Assembly: GCA_019636015.1 (NCBI GenBank)
Contig: JAHBYJ010000001.1
Location: 1,240,001 to 1,304,000 of the forward strand
Origin: Parvibaculaceae bacterium
Lineage (GTDB): Bacteria; Pseudomonadota; Alphaproteobacteria; Parvibaculales; Parvibaculaceae
Direction: 5' to 3'
DNA: 64,000 bases
Below the pieces are notes generated by a model. The model was not told the DNA's origin, did no database searches, and saw only the letters and a list, made by a program, of their open reading frames with translations. A program made the position numbers and the translations under genes. This document shows positions 19,285 to 29,789 of this stretch, in pieces. Positions within the stretch are counted from its first letter, which is position 1. Every line of letters begins with the position of its first letter.

Positions 19285-22200
19285 TCAGGAAGCCTCCCGA
19301 AGCGTCTCGGCGACATCGAGATCGACCGAAACGAGGGTCGACACGCCGCGTTCCTGCATCGTCACGCCGAAGAGGCGGTTCATGCGCGCCATGGTCAGCG
19401 CATGGTGGGTGATGATGAGGAAACGGGTTTCCGTCGTCCGGGTCATCTCGTCCATCAGGTCGCAGAACCGCTCCACATTGGCATCGTCGAGCGGCGCGTC
19501 CACTTCGTCCAGCACGCAGATGGGCGAGGGGTTCGTGAGGAATACCGCGAAGATGAGCGACATGGCGGTGAGCGCCTGTTCGCCGCCCGAAAGCAGCGAC
19601 ATGACCTGGAGCCGCTTGCCCGGCGGGCGCGCCATGATCTCGAGACCCGCTTCCAGCGGATCGTCCGACTCGGTGAGCTTCAGATGCGCTTCACCACCAC
19701 CGAAGAGATGGGTGAAGAGGCGCGAGAAATTCGCGTTCACTTTCTCGAAGGCTTCGAGCATGCGCTCGCGTCCCTCGCGGTTGAGGCTGCCGATGCCCTG
19801 ACGGAGCTTGGCGATCGCGCTGACGAGATCCTCGCGCTCGCTCGTCATGGTTTCGAGCTGCTCGGCAAGCTCGCGCGATTCTTCTTCCGCGCGCAGGTTC
19901 ACGCCGCCGAGGCTTTCGCGCTCGCGCTTCAGCCGCTCGAGCTTCGCATCGATCTGCTCGAGTTCGGGAAGTTCGGCGCCTTCCTCCAGATTGGCCTGTG
20001 CGATGGCCGCTTCCGGCTCGCATTCGAGCACTTCGCGAATGCGTTCCTCGGCTTCGGCCCGCCGCTCGCGCGCGCCTTCGACGAGCCCGTCCACGCGGGC
20101 GCGTTCCTCGCGCGTTTCGCCAAGCAGTTGCTGGACGTCCTTCGCATGCTTCACTGCTTCGGCAAGATGCTTCTCGGCTTCCGCAAGCGCGTCTGCCGCT
20201 TCGCTGCGGCTGGCTTCCGCTTCCGCGATATGGGTGAGTAGGGCGCGGCGCTTTTCCTCGATCTCCGCCGGCACGCCTTCAAGCGTCTTGAGCTCCGCCT
20301 CGGCTTCGGTCTTCCGCTCTTCGAGCGTCGCAATCTGGCGCTCGGCATTGGTGGCGCGAAGCTGCCAGGCGTCGCGCTCCTGCGCGATGGCGGACAGGCG
20401 CCGCGCGCGCTGCTCGGCCTCGCGGCGCAGACCTTCATGCTCGGCACGCGCTTCGGAAAGCTCGAGGCGGAGCGCGGCTACACGGTCACGCAGTTCCGCG
20501 GCCTTGGCGCGCGGTTCCTCGTCGGGCTTCAGGTTCTGCAGCGCAACTTCGGCTTCCTCAAGCGCGCGGGCGGCCTCTACCTTGTCGCCCGAAAGCCGCT
20601 CATGGGACTCGGTGAGCGCCGCGAGCCGCGACAGCTGCGCGGAGGCCGCGCGTTCGGCGGCGGCCAGCGCCTCGCGAATTCGGTTGTGGTTGCCTTGCGC
20701 CTCGCGGAGCGCCGCTCGCCGGGCCTGCTCCTGCTGCATCGCTTCTTCGGCTGCGACATGGGCCGCATCGAAGGCAGCGCGCACCTCGGCGGCCCTTGCT
20801 CGTGCATCCGCGAGCTCCTTCTCGAGATCGGCAAGGCGATTGCGCTGTTCGAGCCGGCGTGCGGAGGCGGTCGGCGCATCGGCGGCCGCCGTGTAGCCGT
20901 CCCAGCGCCAGAGCGCGCCGCCCTGTGTGACGAGCCGCTGGCCGGGGGCAAGCGATGCCTGCAGGCGCTGGCCATCCTCGGCCGAAACGACAATGCCGAT
21001 TTGCGACAGGCGCCGTGCCAGCGAGGCCGGTGCCTTCACGAAATAGGAAAGCGGCGTCGAACCTTCGGGAAGGGCGGGGGGCGTCGCGAAAGGCGCCAAT
21101 GTGCCCCAGTGAATGGGTGCCGCCTGATCTTCCGGCACAGAGAGGTCGTCTCCCAGCGCTGCACCGAGCGCGGTTTCATAGCCATGCTCGACAGTGATCG
21201 CATCGATCACCGGCGGCCAGAGATCGCTCTCGCTGACGGCGAGAAGATCGGCAAGTGTCTTCGCCTCGGCGGCAAGGTCGCCCGCGGCGCGCTCGGCCGC
21301 CTGCATCGGCTCGCGCGCCGCCTTCTCGGCGTCTTGCGCTTTGCGCCGTGCTTCTTCCGATTCAAGTGCGTGGCGTTCCGCTTCGGCCACCTGCGCCGCT
21401 GCCGTGTCGAGTTCGGCGGATTGCAGCGCGATCTGCGCCTTTTTCTCCTCCGCATCCGAGAGCGTTTCGCGCTCGCGCTCGATCTCGGCAAGCTGGCGCT
21501 CAAGCTTCTCGATGCGCTGCCGCCCCTGCTCAACATGGCGGACAAGGCTCGTGCGCTCGGCATGAAGCGCGGCAATTTCCTGGTTGATGCGATCGAGCTC
21601 GCTTTCGGCCGTTTCCAGCGTCACGCGCGTTTCCTCGACGCGCGCCTGCGCTTTTTCCTGCGCCTGGCCTTGTCCTTCTTCCGCTGCGCGGAGCTCCTGG
21701 GCTTCCGCATCGAGGCGCGACATCGCGCCTTGCGTGTCCTCGATCAGGTGGCGCTCGCGGCCGAGGTCCTGCCCGATCTGGTCGAGGCGCGCGGTCAGCC
21801 GCGCCGCCTGTTCCCGCGCGCGGGCTTCTTCCGCATCGAGATTTTCGCGCGCGACCGTGAGGCGGTGGAGCCGCGCGGCGGCTTCCGCTTCCTTCTCGCG
21901 GAGCGGCGGCAACCTGTCGGCGGCTTCTGCCTCAAGTGTCGTTGCGGCGGCCGCTTCACGCGTGAGTTCGGCAACGCGCCGATCCGTATCCGCGAGCTTT
22001 TCTTCCGACTGCTTCAGCGATGTAACGGCATGCGTCCAGCGCAAATGAAGAAGGATCGCCTCCGTTTCACGGATCTGGCCCGAGAGATTGCGGTAGCGCA
22101 CAGCCTGCCGCGCCTGCCGCTTGAGGCTCGCAAGCTGCGATTCGATCTGCGCGACGACGTCGTCGAGGCGCGTGAGATTGGTCTCGGCGGCCTTGAGGCG

Positions 22201-22746
22201 GAGTTCAGCTTCGTGGCGGCGCGTATAGAGGCCGGTAATACCAGCCGCTTCTTCGAGGATGCGGCGGCGGTTGATCGGCTTCGAGGAAATGAGCTGCGCG
22301 ATCTGGCCCTGCCGCACCAGCGCCGGCGAATGGGCGCCCGTCGAGGCGTCGGCAAAGAGAAGCTGCACGTCGCGCGCACGCACCTCGCGCCCGTTGATGC
22401 GATAGGTCGAGCCCTGGTCGCGTTCGATCTTGCGTGATACCTCGATTACATCGAATTCATTATAGGCGGCCGGCGCAGAGCGGTCCGAATTGTCGATATA
22501 GAGCACCACTTCCGCATGGTTGCGCGCGGGCCGGCCCGTGGTGCCGGCGAAGATCACATCCTCCATGCCCGAGCCGCGCATGTTCTTGAACGAGTTTTCG
22601 CCCATCACCCAGCGCATGGCCTCGAGCAGGTTCGACTTGCCGCAGCCATTCGGCCCGACAATGCCGGTCAGCCCCGGCTCGATGATGAGATCGGTCGGGT
22701 CGACGAAGGATTTGAAACCTGAAAGCCGGAGGCGGTTGAACTTCAC
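19285..22746 (-). CDS. smc: Chromosome segregation protein SMC
   Basis: 1153 residues, the normal size. The ABC-type head carries the Walker A loop GPNGCGKSNLLEAMRWVMGE at the N-terminus. At the C-terminus are the signature LLSGGEQALTAMSLIFAVF and the Walker B LDEVDAPLDDANVERF. Two long coiled-coil arms flank a hinge near residues 500-640 (VIDAITVEHGYETALGAALG). SMC with ScpAB compacts and aligns newly replicated chromosomes. In this strand order it follows the DciA-like and DsbA-like genes, a grouping often seen in alphaproteobacteria. Confidence 0.97.
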   Translation of the reverse strand: MKFNRLRLSGFKSFVDPTDLIIEPGLTGIVGPNGCGKSNLLEAMRWVMGENSFKNMRGSGMEDVIFAGTTGRPARNHAEVVLYIDNSDRSAPAAYNEFDVIEVSRKIERDQGSTYRINGREVRARDVQLLFADASTGAHSPALVRQGQIAQLISSKPINRRRILEEAAGITGLYTRRHEAELRLKAAETNLTRLDDVVAQIESQLASLKRQARQAVRYRNLSGQIRETEAILLHLRWTHAVTSLKQSEEKLADTDRRVAELTREAAAATTLEAEAADRLPPLREKEAEAAARLHRLTVARENLDAEEARAREQAARLTARLDQIGQDLGRERHLIEDTQGAMSRLDAEAQELRAAEEGQGQAQEKAQARVEETRVTLETAESELDRINQEIAALHAERTSLVRHVEQGRQRIEKLERQLAEIERERETLSDAEEKKAQIALQSAELDTAAAQVAEAERHALESEEARRKAQDAEKAAREPMQAAERAAGDLAAEAKTLADLLAVSESDLWPPVIDAITVEHGYETALGAALGDDLSVPEDQAAPIHWGTLAPFATPPALPEGSTPLSYFVKAPASLARRLSQIGIVVSAEDGQRLQASLAPGQRLVTQGGALWRWDGYTAAADAPTASARRLEQRNRLADLEKELADARARAAEVRAAFDAAHVAAEEAMQQEQARRAALREAQGNHNRIREALAAAERAASAQLSRLAALTESHERLSGDKVEAARALEEAEVALQNLKPDEEPRAKAAELRDRVAALRLELSEARAEHEGLRREAEQRARRLSAIAQERDAWQLRATNAERQIATLEERKTEAEAELKTLEGVPAEIEEKRRALLTHIAEAEASRSEAADALAEAEKHLAEAVKHAKDVQQLLGETREERARVDGLVEGARERRAEAEERIREVLECEPEAAIAQANLEEGAELPELEQIDAKLERLKRERESLGGVNLRAEEESRELAEQLETMTSEREDLVSAIAKLRQGIGSLNREGRERMLEAFEKVNANFSRLFTHLFGGGEAHLKLTESDDPLEAGLEIMARPPGKRLQVMSLLSGGEQALTAMSLIFAVFLTNPSPICVLDEVDAPLDDANVERFCDLMDEMTRTTETRFLIITHHALTMARMNRLFGVTMQERGVSTLVSVDLDVAETLREAS

Positions 22747-22803
22747 TGTCTGTCTCGATCTTCTGTGTTGCGGAGACGGGGCAAGCGCCCCGCCGCTCTG
22801 CGG

Positions 22804-23505
22804 TTATTCCTGTGCGGCGCCGGATGCGGGCGCGCCGCGGTTCGCCAGCGCCTTCTTGATGATCGGCTCGAACTCATCCCAGGGCAGCGCGCCTTCGACC
22901 TTCTCGCCATTGATGAAGAAAGTGGGCGTGGAGCGGACCCCGAACGTATCGCGGCCGCGCATGGCGACGTCGCGGACATGGTTGAAGATGTTCTGGTCCT
23001 GCATGCACTGGTCGAAGCGTTCTTCGGAGAAGCCGCCCTGCCGCGCAATAGCCTTGAGGTCCTCAAGTGGCGTCTGGGTGAAAGCCCATTGCGTCTGCCG
23101 TTCGAACAGCGTGTCCACAAAGCCGAAATAGCGCTCCTCGCCCGCGCAATGCGAGAGCATGAAGCCCGCCGTCGCAACCGGGTCATAGGGGAAGTCGCGC
23201 AGAATGTAATAGACCTGCCCCGTCTCGACATAATTCTCGACGAGGAGCGGCAGCGTGTTGACCGCAAAGCTCGCGCAGTGGTTGCAGGTCAGCGAGGCAT
23301 ATTCGATCACGGTCACCGGCGCGTTGGGGTCGCCCTTCGTCATGTCGCCTAGCGGACCGGGCACCAGCAGTTCCCGCTCGAAAGCGGTGGCCCCGGCGCG
23401 GCCTTCGGGGGCGCCGTTGGAACCGATGAAAAGATAGGCGAGTACGCCGAGCACGACGGCGAGAATGGCGGCGGCGCCTGCAATGACTGCTTTATTTTGA
23501 TTCAC
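22804..23505 (-). CDS. DsbA-family thiol:disulfide oxidoreductase, membrane-anchored or secreted
   Basis: 233 residues. One N-terminal hydrophobic helix (residues 6-28, AVIAGAAAILAVVLGVLAYLFIG) precedes a thioredoxin-like domain with a CxxC active site in SLTCNHCASF. The cis-proline loop is RSTPTFFINGEKVEG. The layout matches the DsbA-like (PF13462, BdbD/ScsC-like) proteins of alphaproteobacteria, which oxidise or isomerise cysteines of exported proteins. Two more cysteines (SHCAGEE and DQCMQDQN) are present. It lies 57 bp upstream of smc on the same strand. Confidence 0.9.
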   Translation of the reverse strand: MNQNKAVIAGAAAILAVVLGVLAYLFIGSNGAPEGRAGATAFERELLVPGPLGDMTKGDPNAPVTVIEYASLTCNHCASFAVNTLPLLVENYVETGQVYYILRDFPYDPVATAGFMLSHCAGEERYFGFVDTLFERQTQWAFTQTPLEDLKAIARQGGFSEERFDQCMQDQNIFNHVRDVAMRGRDTFGVRSTPTFFINGEKVEGALPWDEFEPIIKKALANRGAPASGAAQE

Positions 23506-23608
23506 GGGAACAGCTTCCTACCAGATGTTGGGGCATTATGGCGGTGAGGGCAGAAGCCCTCAACCAAACCTTTCTGTTGCCTTGGCACGAGAATCGGGAC
23601 TCGCGGGG

Positions 23609-24139
23609 CTATTTCTTCCGGGCAGCGCCGAGCACATTTTCGCCGAGCTTCTCGAGAGCCCGTTTCAGCGCCGGTTCCTCAATATTTTCAAGCTCTTGGG
23701 CGAGCACCTGCCGTTCTTCGGGTGCAAGCGCCCGGATGCGGCGGTAGCGCGGCCGGGGTTTCGGCGGCAACGGCCCCTGCACGAGCTTCAGCCGGGCGAC
23801 GGCAGCATAGCCGTAATAGGAATTGATGCGCTCGACGATCTGCGGCTCGAGATGGCGGATTTCGACCGCCACGGGCCCATCGACGCGCACGGTCAGCACG
23901 GCGCCCTGCCGCATCCGCGTGTCTGCGCCCGAAGCCCTTGGAAAGACTAGCTTTTCAGGCGAGGAATACTCGGCAAGCCCGGTTCCGACAATCTCTGCCC
24001 AACGTGCGAGGATATGGGCCTCGCTGAAGCCACGCTTGGCAAAGGCCGAGCGCGCAACGCCGAGCACCCGCGCGCCTATGGGGGCGGGGCGGTAGCGCAT
24101 CGAGGCAACGGGGCGGCCATATCCTGTCATGGCGCGCAT
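23609..24139 (-). CDS. DUF721 / DciA-like protein
   Basis: 176 residues. The middle section AFAKRGFSEAHILARWAEIVGTGLAEYSSPEKL and the later VRVDGPVAVEIRHLEPQIVERINSYYG are typical of DUF721. The family includes DciA, the ancestral loader of the replicative helicase DnaB. The C-terminal third is charged and probably flexible. The N-terminal ~15 residues are uncertain; ATG at 24139 or 24130 are both possible. It is divergent from mutY and precedes the DsbA-like and smc genes. The helicase-loader role is from the family, not shown here. Confidence 0.8.
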   Translation of the reverse strand: MRAMTGYGRPVASMRYRPAPIGARVLGVARSAFAKRGFSEAHILARWAEIVGTGLAEYSSPEKLVFPRASGADTRMRQGAVLTVRVDGPVAVEIRHLEPQIVERINSYYGYAAVARLKLVQGPLPPKPRPRYRRIRALAPEERQVLAQELENIEEPALKRALEKLGENVLGAARKK

Positions 24140-24216
24140 TCTGACTCGAAACCGGCCTGAGCGCGAATTGCCAAGGCGAATTGACGGCGCGGGGCAGGGC
24201 AGGCGACAACCGGCCT

Positions 24217-25317
24217 ATGGGAAAGAGCCTCGAAAATCCGCCCGAAACCGGCAACAAGCCCGCCGCGGCACCGCTGCTCGCCTGGTATGACAGGCACGCC
24301 CGCGTGCTGCCCTGGCGCGCAAGAAAGGGCGAGCGGGCCGATCCCTATGCCGTCTGGCTCTCCGAAATCATGCTGCAGCAGACGACGGTCGCAACGGTCG
24401 GCCCTTATTTCACGCGCTTCCTTGCCCGCTGGCCGACTGTGGCGGCGCTTGCCGCTGCGCCGGTGGAAGAGGTGATGAAGGAATGGGCTGGGCTCGGCTA
24501 TTACAGCCGCGCGCGGAACCTCCATGCCTGCGCGAGAGTGGTCGCCGCGGAACATGGCGGGAAGTTCCCGGAAAACGTGGAAGACCTCTCGAAACTGCCG
24601 GGCATCGGCCCCTATACGGCGGCGGCCATCGCCGCCATCGCCTTCGGCAGGCCCGCGACGGTTGTGGATGGCAACGTGGAGCGCGTGGTGGCGCGGCTTT
24701 TCGCGCTGCGCAATCCCTTGCCGCAGGTGAAGCCCGAAATCAGGAAGAAGGCGGCGACGCTGACGCCATTGAAACGGGCAGGCGACTTCGCCCAGGCGAT
24801 GATGGATCTCGGCGCCACCATCTGCACGCCGAAAAGCCCCGCCTGCAACCGTTGCCCGCTCGAGAACCTGTGCGATGCCAGGGCGGAGGGCATTGCGGCC
24901 CTTTTGCCTGCCCGCGCGCCGAAGAAGGAAAGGCCGGTGCGGCGCGGCGCCTGTTTCTGGCTGACGCGGGGAGACGAAGTCTGGCTCCGCCGCCGCCCGG
25001 AAAAGGGCCTCCTCGGCGGCATGATGGAAGTGCCGGGTTCGCCCTGGGACAGTCGCGAGGCGGAAGGCGCGAAGCCGGGCCTCGAGCATGCGCCGCTGGA
25101 GGCGGACTGGAAACGCGTGCCCGGAAAGGTCGAGCACACCTTCACCCACTTCCATCTGGAGCTTGATGTCTTCACGGCGACGACGCGAAAGAAATCCGTG
25201 CCCGGCGGCGAATGGGTGCCGCTCGACCGCCTCGCCGGCGAAGCCCTTCCCACCGTGATGCGGAAAGTGGCGGCCCACGCCATGCCCGATGCGGGGCCGC
25301 TCTTCGCGAAGCGGTAA
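24217..25317 (+). CDS. mutY: A/G-specific adenine glycosylase
   Basis: 366 residues. It removes adenine mispaired with 8-oxoguanine or guanine. Visible features, in order: catalytic Glu in SEIMLQQTTVATV; helix-hairpin-helix LPGIGPYTAAAIAAIAFG with the catalytic Asp in ATVVDGNVERV; four iron-sulfur cysteines with the exact C-x6-C-x2-C-x5-C spacing (CTPKSPACNRCPLENLC); and a C-terminal NUDIX-like domain that reads 8-oxoG (WLRRRPEKGLLGGMMEVPG). ATG 24217 gives a normal start; the frame is open 12 codons further. Its stop directly abuts the ccrM stop in a tail-to-tail arrangement. Confidence 0.96.
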   Translation: MGKSLENPPETGNKPAAAPLLAWYDRHARVLPWRARKGERADPYAVWLSEIMLQQTTVATVGPYFTRFLARWPTVAALAAAPVEEVMKEWAGLGYYSRARNLHACARVVAAEHGGKFPENVEDLSKLPGIGPYTAAAIAAIAFGRPATVVDGNVERVVARLFALRNPLPQVKPEIRKKAATLTPLKRAGDFAQAMMDLGATICTPKSPACNRCPLENLCDARAEGIAALLPARAPKKERPVRRGACFWLTRGDEVWLRRRPEKGLLGGMMEVPGSPWDSREAEGAKPGLEHAPLEADWKRVPGKVEHTFTHFHLELDVFTATTRKKSVPGGEWVPLDRLAGEALPTVMRKVAAHAMPDAGPLFAKR

Positions 25318-26565
<1,248 letters not shown>

Positions 26566-27299
26566 AATATGTTGCGTATCGGCGCGAAGCTGCGGCGGTG
26601 ATGCGCGCAAGGGCCGAGCCGTGAAATCGCCTCGAGATGCGCGGGCGTGCCATAGCCCATATGACGTTCGAAGCCATAGCCGGGATGGGCAAAGGCAAGT
26701 TCGGCCATCATGCGGTCTCGCGTGACCTTGGCGGCGATCGAGGCCGCCGCAATCGACAGGGCGCGGCCATCGCCGCCGATCACAGCACGTGAGGCGCAGG
26801 CGAGGCCCGGCGGGCAGCGATTGCCGTCGACCAGCGCGAATTGCGGCGTACGCGGCAATGCGGCGACAGCTCGCGTCATCGCGAGCATCGTCGCCTGGAG
26901 AATATTGATTTTGTCTATTTCCTCGACGCTCGCGATACCGATGCCGATTTCGGCACAGCTTGCGAGTGCAGCGAAAAGTTCCTCGCGGCGCATCGCGTCG
27001 AGCTTCTTGGAATCGTCGAGGCCGTCCGGACAGTTCGAAAGATCGATGATGACCGCTGCTGCAACGACCGGTCCGGCAAGCGGTCCTCGCCCGGCCTCGT
27101 CCACGCCGCAAACGAGAAGCGCAGGCGCCCCCGCTTCCATTTCGAGGGCATAGTCCGGTCGCAGGGCGGCAGGCGCAGGCTTCGGCGCGGGTTTCTTCTT
27201 AGCGGCGATCTTCTTTACGGTCGGCATGGCCACGAGTGTGCCGCGACTCCGCAGTGAGGGCTAGGCCGATTTACTGCGAATACCCACGCCACGCCACCG

Positions 27300-28529
27300 T
27301 CACAATAAATCCAGCTGCTTGCCTCGTCCCGGCACGCGGAACTGCGAACAGTCGAGCGAGCGGAACTCGCGGCGGCCATAGCCGATGCCAAGCTTTTTCG
27401 TTGCGATTTCGAAGCGCCGCGCGATCTGCCAGGCGTAAGGTCCGGTGCCGGATTGCCGCTCGCCCCATTTCGCATCGTAATCCTTGCCGCCGCGCATCTG
27501 GCGGATGAGCGAGAGAACATGCGCGGCACGGTCCGGCACATGCTCGTTGAGCCATTCGACGAAAATATCCCGGATCTCGAGCGGCAGGCGCAGGATGACG
27601 AAGTTCGCCTCCCGCGCACCGGCATGGGAAAGCCCGGTCAGGATTTTCTCGATCTCCATGTCGTTGAGCGCCGGAATGACCGGCGCGATCATCGCGCCCG
27701 TGGGAATGCCTGCATCGGACAGAAGCCTGATCGCCTCCATGCGCCGCGACGGCGTGGAGGCGCGCGGTTCGAGCGCCCGGGCAAGCTTCGGATCGAGCGT
27801 CGTCACGGAAAGCGCCACGCGCACGAGATTGCGCTCCGCGAGCGAGGAGAGAATGTCGATGTCGCGCACGATCCGCGCCGACTTGGTGAGGATCGTGACG
27901 GGGTGGTTATAGGCCGAGAGAACTTCGAGCAGGCTTCGCGTGATGCGATAGCGCTGCTCGATCGGCTGATAGGGATCGGTATTTGTGCCCATGGCGATGG
28001 GCGCGACTTCATAGCCCGGCTTCGCCAACTCCTTTTCGAGAAGTTGCGCCGCATTGGGCTTTGCAAAGAGCTTGCTCTCGAAATCGAGGCCGGGCGAAAG
28101 GCCCATATAGGCATGGGTCGGCCGCGCGAAACAATAAACGCAGCCATGCTCGCAGCCGCGATAGGCATTGACCGAACGGTCGAATGGGATGTCGGGAGAA
28201 GAATTGCGCGTGATGATGTGCCGCGCGGCTTCTTCCGTCACCTGCGTTTTCAGCGCCGGAGCGTCTTCGAGGTTGTCCCAGCCGTCATCGACAAGCTCGC
28301 GTGATTGCGGTTCGTAGCGTCCGCTCCGGTTGGTCAGCGCGCCCCGGCCACGGCGGCCGCTCTCGGGCAAATGAGGCTCGCGGACGCTCGGGGGTACGAG
28401 GGGCGCCCTGCGGGGGACAGGGCGATGGTCCGTGAGCCCGTAGGGCCGCTTGGCCGCGCGGTTGCCAACCGGGGAATTGGCTTGGGGCGCGGGGTGGCCG
28501 GGGGGCGCTGTTTCGCGACTCGTCGTCAT
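27300..28529 (-). CDS. PA0069/Rv2578c-family radical SAM protein (spore photoproduct lyase-like)
   Basis: 409 residues. The radical SAM cluster motif is GCEHGCVYCFARPTH (C-x3-C-x2-C). Upstream is the family N-terminus GRGALTNRSGRYEP, and the barrel segments MGTNTDPYQPIEQRYRITR and TILTKSARIVRD are present. The family is related to spore photoproduct lyase, but its substrate is unknown. The first ~55 residues are proline- and arginine-rich. There is no ribosome-binding site. A TATACT -10 lies only 6 nt before the ATG, suggesting a leaderless message, and a GTTC-N7-GTTC repeat overlaps the -35. Together they suggest LexA (SOS) control, which would suit a DNA-lesion role. Confidence 0.88.
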   Translation of the reverse strand: MTTSRETAPPGHPAPQANSPVGNRAAKRPYGLTDHRPVPRRAPLVPPSVREPHLPESGRRGRGALTNRSGRYEPQSRELVDDGWDNLEDAPALKTQVTEEAARHIITRNSSPDIPFDRSVNAYRGCEHGCVYCFARPTHAYMGLSPGLDFESKLFAKPNAAQLLEKELAKPGYEVAPIAMGTNTDPYQPIEQRYRITRSLLEVLSAYNHPVTILTKSARIVRDIDILSSLAERNLVRVALSVTTLDPKLARALEPRASTPSRRMEAIRLLSDAGIPTGAMIAPVIPALNDMEIEKILTGLSHAGAREANFVILRLPLEIRDIFVEWLNEHVPDRAAHVLSLIRQMRGGKDYDAKWGERQSGTGPYAWQIARRFEIATKKLGIGYGRREFRSLDCSQFRVPGRGKQLDLL

Positions 28530-28535
28530 GGACCA

Positions 28536-28567
28536 AGTATAGCGAACAAAGAGAACATAACAAGAAC
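28536..28567 (-). promoter_or_regulatory. LexA-type box over a putative leaderless promoter of the radical SAM gene
   Basis: On the minus strand GTTC-TTGTTAT-GTTC (complement of 28553-28567) matches the alphaproteobacterial LexA repeat GTTC-N7-GTTC. Inside it TTGTTA (complement of 28558-28563) could be the -35, and TATACT (complement of 28536-28541) the -10, 16 nt apart. The expected start of transcription falls on the ATG at 28529. Further GAAC/GTTC elements at 28544-28547, 28571-28574 and 28577-28580 extend the array toward the cupin gene. Confidence 0.6.
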
Positions 28568-28635
28568 ATTGTTCTCGTTCCTCATGCGTCCTAGACTGGC
28601 TGCGGCTGAAATGAGCGTTTCCGAGGGAGGTAGGA

Positions 28636-29031
28636 ATGAGCGTCCTCGATATGTCGAAAAACCCGGTTCACCTGGGACCGGGCGGCAAGGCCGCGGTGCA
28701 GCCTGAGTTCACGGGCGGCATGGACTGGTACATGGCCTATGGCGAGCGCCATGACGAAGATGGCGTTGAGGGAAGGCTCGTCTCGATGTTCACTTTCACC
28801 GCGCCCTGGGAAAGCTGGGAAATGCACCCGGCGGGAGCGGAGGTCGTTCTCTGCGTTTCAGGGCGCATGGTGCTGCATCAGGAATTGCCGGAAGGCGTGA
28901 GGAAGGTCGCGCTTGAGCCCGGCCAATATGCGGTCAATCCGCCCGGCGTCTGGCATACGGCCGATATAGAAGGAACGGCGACCGCCGTCTTCATCACGAC
29001 GGGCCTTGGCACCGAGCATCGGCCGAGATGA
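28636..29031 (+). CDS. Cupin-domain protein
   Basis: 131 residues forming one small beta-barrel. The cupin pattern shows as SWEMHPAGAEVVLCVSGRMVLHQ (motif 1 with H and E) and PGQYAVNPPGVWHTADI (motif 2 with H). It is likely a metal-binding cytoplasmic protein; the reaction cannot be told from sequence. GGGAGG lies just before ATG 28636. It is divergent from the radical SAM gene and shares its 106-bp promoter region with the LexA-type box, so it could be co-regulated. A weak TTGTTC-N17-TAGACT (28569-28597) is a possible promoter. Confidence 0.82.
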   Translation: MSVLDMSKNPVHLGPGGKAAVQPEFTGGMDWYMAYGERHDEDGVEGRLVSMFTFTAPWESWEMHPAGAEVVLCVSGRMVLHQELPEGVRKVALEPGQYAVNPPGVWHTADIEGTATAVFITTGLGTEHRPR

Positions 29032-29082
29032 CGGAGCCGGCCGAATTTTGAGATTTCCCGTGCCGCCGCTATCTTGCGCGCC

Positions 29083-29778
29083 ATGCTGAGCGTCATCATT
29101 CCGACCCTGAATGCCGAAGAGACCCTGACCCGGACATTGGCGCCGCTGGTGCCTGCAGCCGTGCGCGGACTTCTTCAGGAGGTGATCGTGGTCGATGGCG
29201 GCTCGATCGACGAGACGTTGGAAATCGTCGAAGCGGCGGGCGCGAAGCTTGTCCAGGCGCCAAGGGGCCGAGGCCAGCAGCTGGCGGCAGGCGCGCGCGT
29301 CGCGAAGGGTAACTGGCTTCTCTTTCTTCATGCCGACACGGTGCTGGAGCCTGGCTGGATACCGGAAGTCGAAAAATTCTTCGAGCAGATCGAGAAGGGC
29401 CGCTTCCGCGATGGAGAAATGGCGGCGGCCTTCCGCTTTGCGCTGGACGACTTTTCCGGCTGGGCACGTTTGCTCGAGCGCATGGTGGCAATGCGCTGCG
29501 CGCTGTTCCGCCTGCCCTATGGCGATCAGGGGCTGCTTGTAAACCGCAGGCTCTATGAACGAGTGGGCGGCTTCCGCGACATTCCGCTGATGGAGGATGT
29601 GGACCTCGTGCGCCGCATCCCGCGCCGCAAGCTCGTCATGCTGCGAACGGCCGCCCTCACAAGTCCGCATCGCTATATTCGCGATGGGTTCCTCGCACGT
29701 TCACTCCGCAACGCTTTCTGCCTCACGCTCTATTATCTTCGCGTACCGCCCCGCTTTATTGCGCGGATGTACGGCTGA
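29083..29778 (+). CDS. TIGR04283-type family 2 glycosyltransferase
   Basis: 231 residues. The GT-A start MLSVIIPTLNAEETLTRTL, the VVDGGSIDETLEI nucleotide-binding segment and the metal-binding FLHADT (DxD-like) are clear. GDQGLLVNRRLYERVGGFRDIPLMEDVDL is the typical acceptor-side stretch. This subfamily (rSAM/selenodomain-associated transferase 2) is usually found beside the TIGR04282 transferase, as here. The true acceptor is unknown. ATG 29083 is preferred over TTG 29074. It ends 11 bp before the next gene. Confidence 0.87.
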   Translation: MLSVIIPTLNAEETLTRTLAPLVPAAVRGLLQEVIVVDGGSIDETLEIVEAAGAKLVQAPRGRGQQLAAGARVAKGNWLLFLHADTVLEPGWIPEVEKFFEQIEKGRFRDGEMAAAFRFALDDFSGWARLLERMVAMRCALFRLPYGDQGLLVNRRLYERVGGFRDIPLMEDVDLVRRIPRRKLVMLRTAALTSPHRYIRDGFLARSLRNAFCLTLYYLRVPPRFIARMYG

Positions 29779-29789
29779 GCGCCGTTCCC

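Noticed and set aside
20437..22437. Long plus-strand frame opposite smc (about 666 codons)
   Set aside because: Shadow of the coiled-coil coding strand; no homology signals, and the minus-strand SMC is complete.
28563..28575. Perfect palindrome AGAAC-ATT-GTTCT as a separate dimer site
   Set aside because: It is embedded in an array of GAAC/GTTC elements; the alphaproteobacterial LexA direct repeat explains the region better, though a second regulator cannot be excluded.
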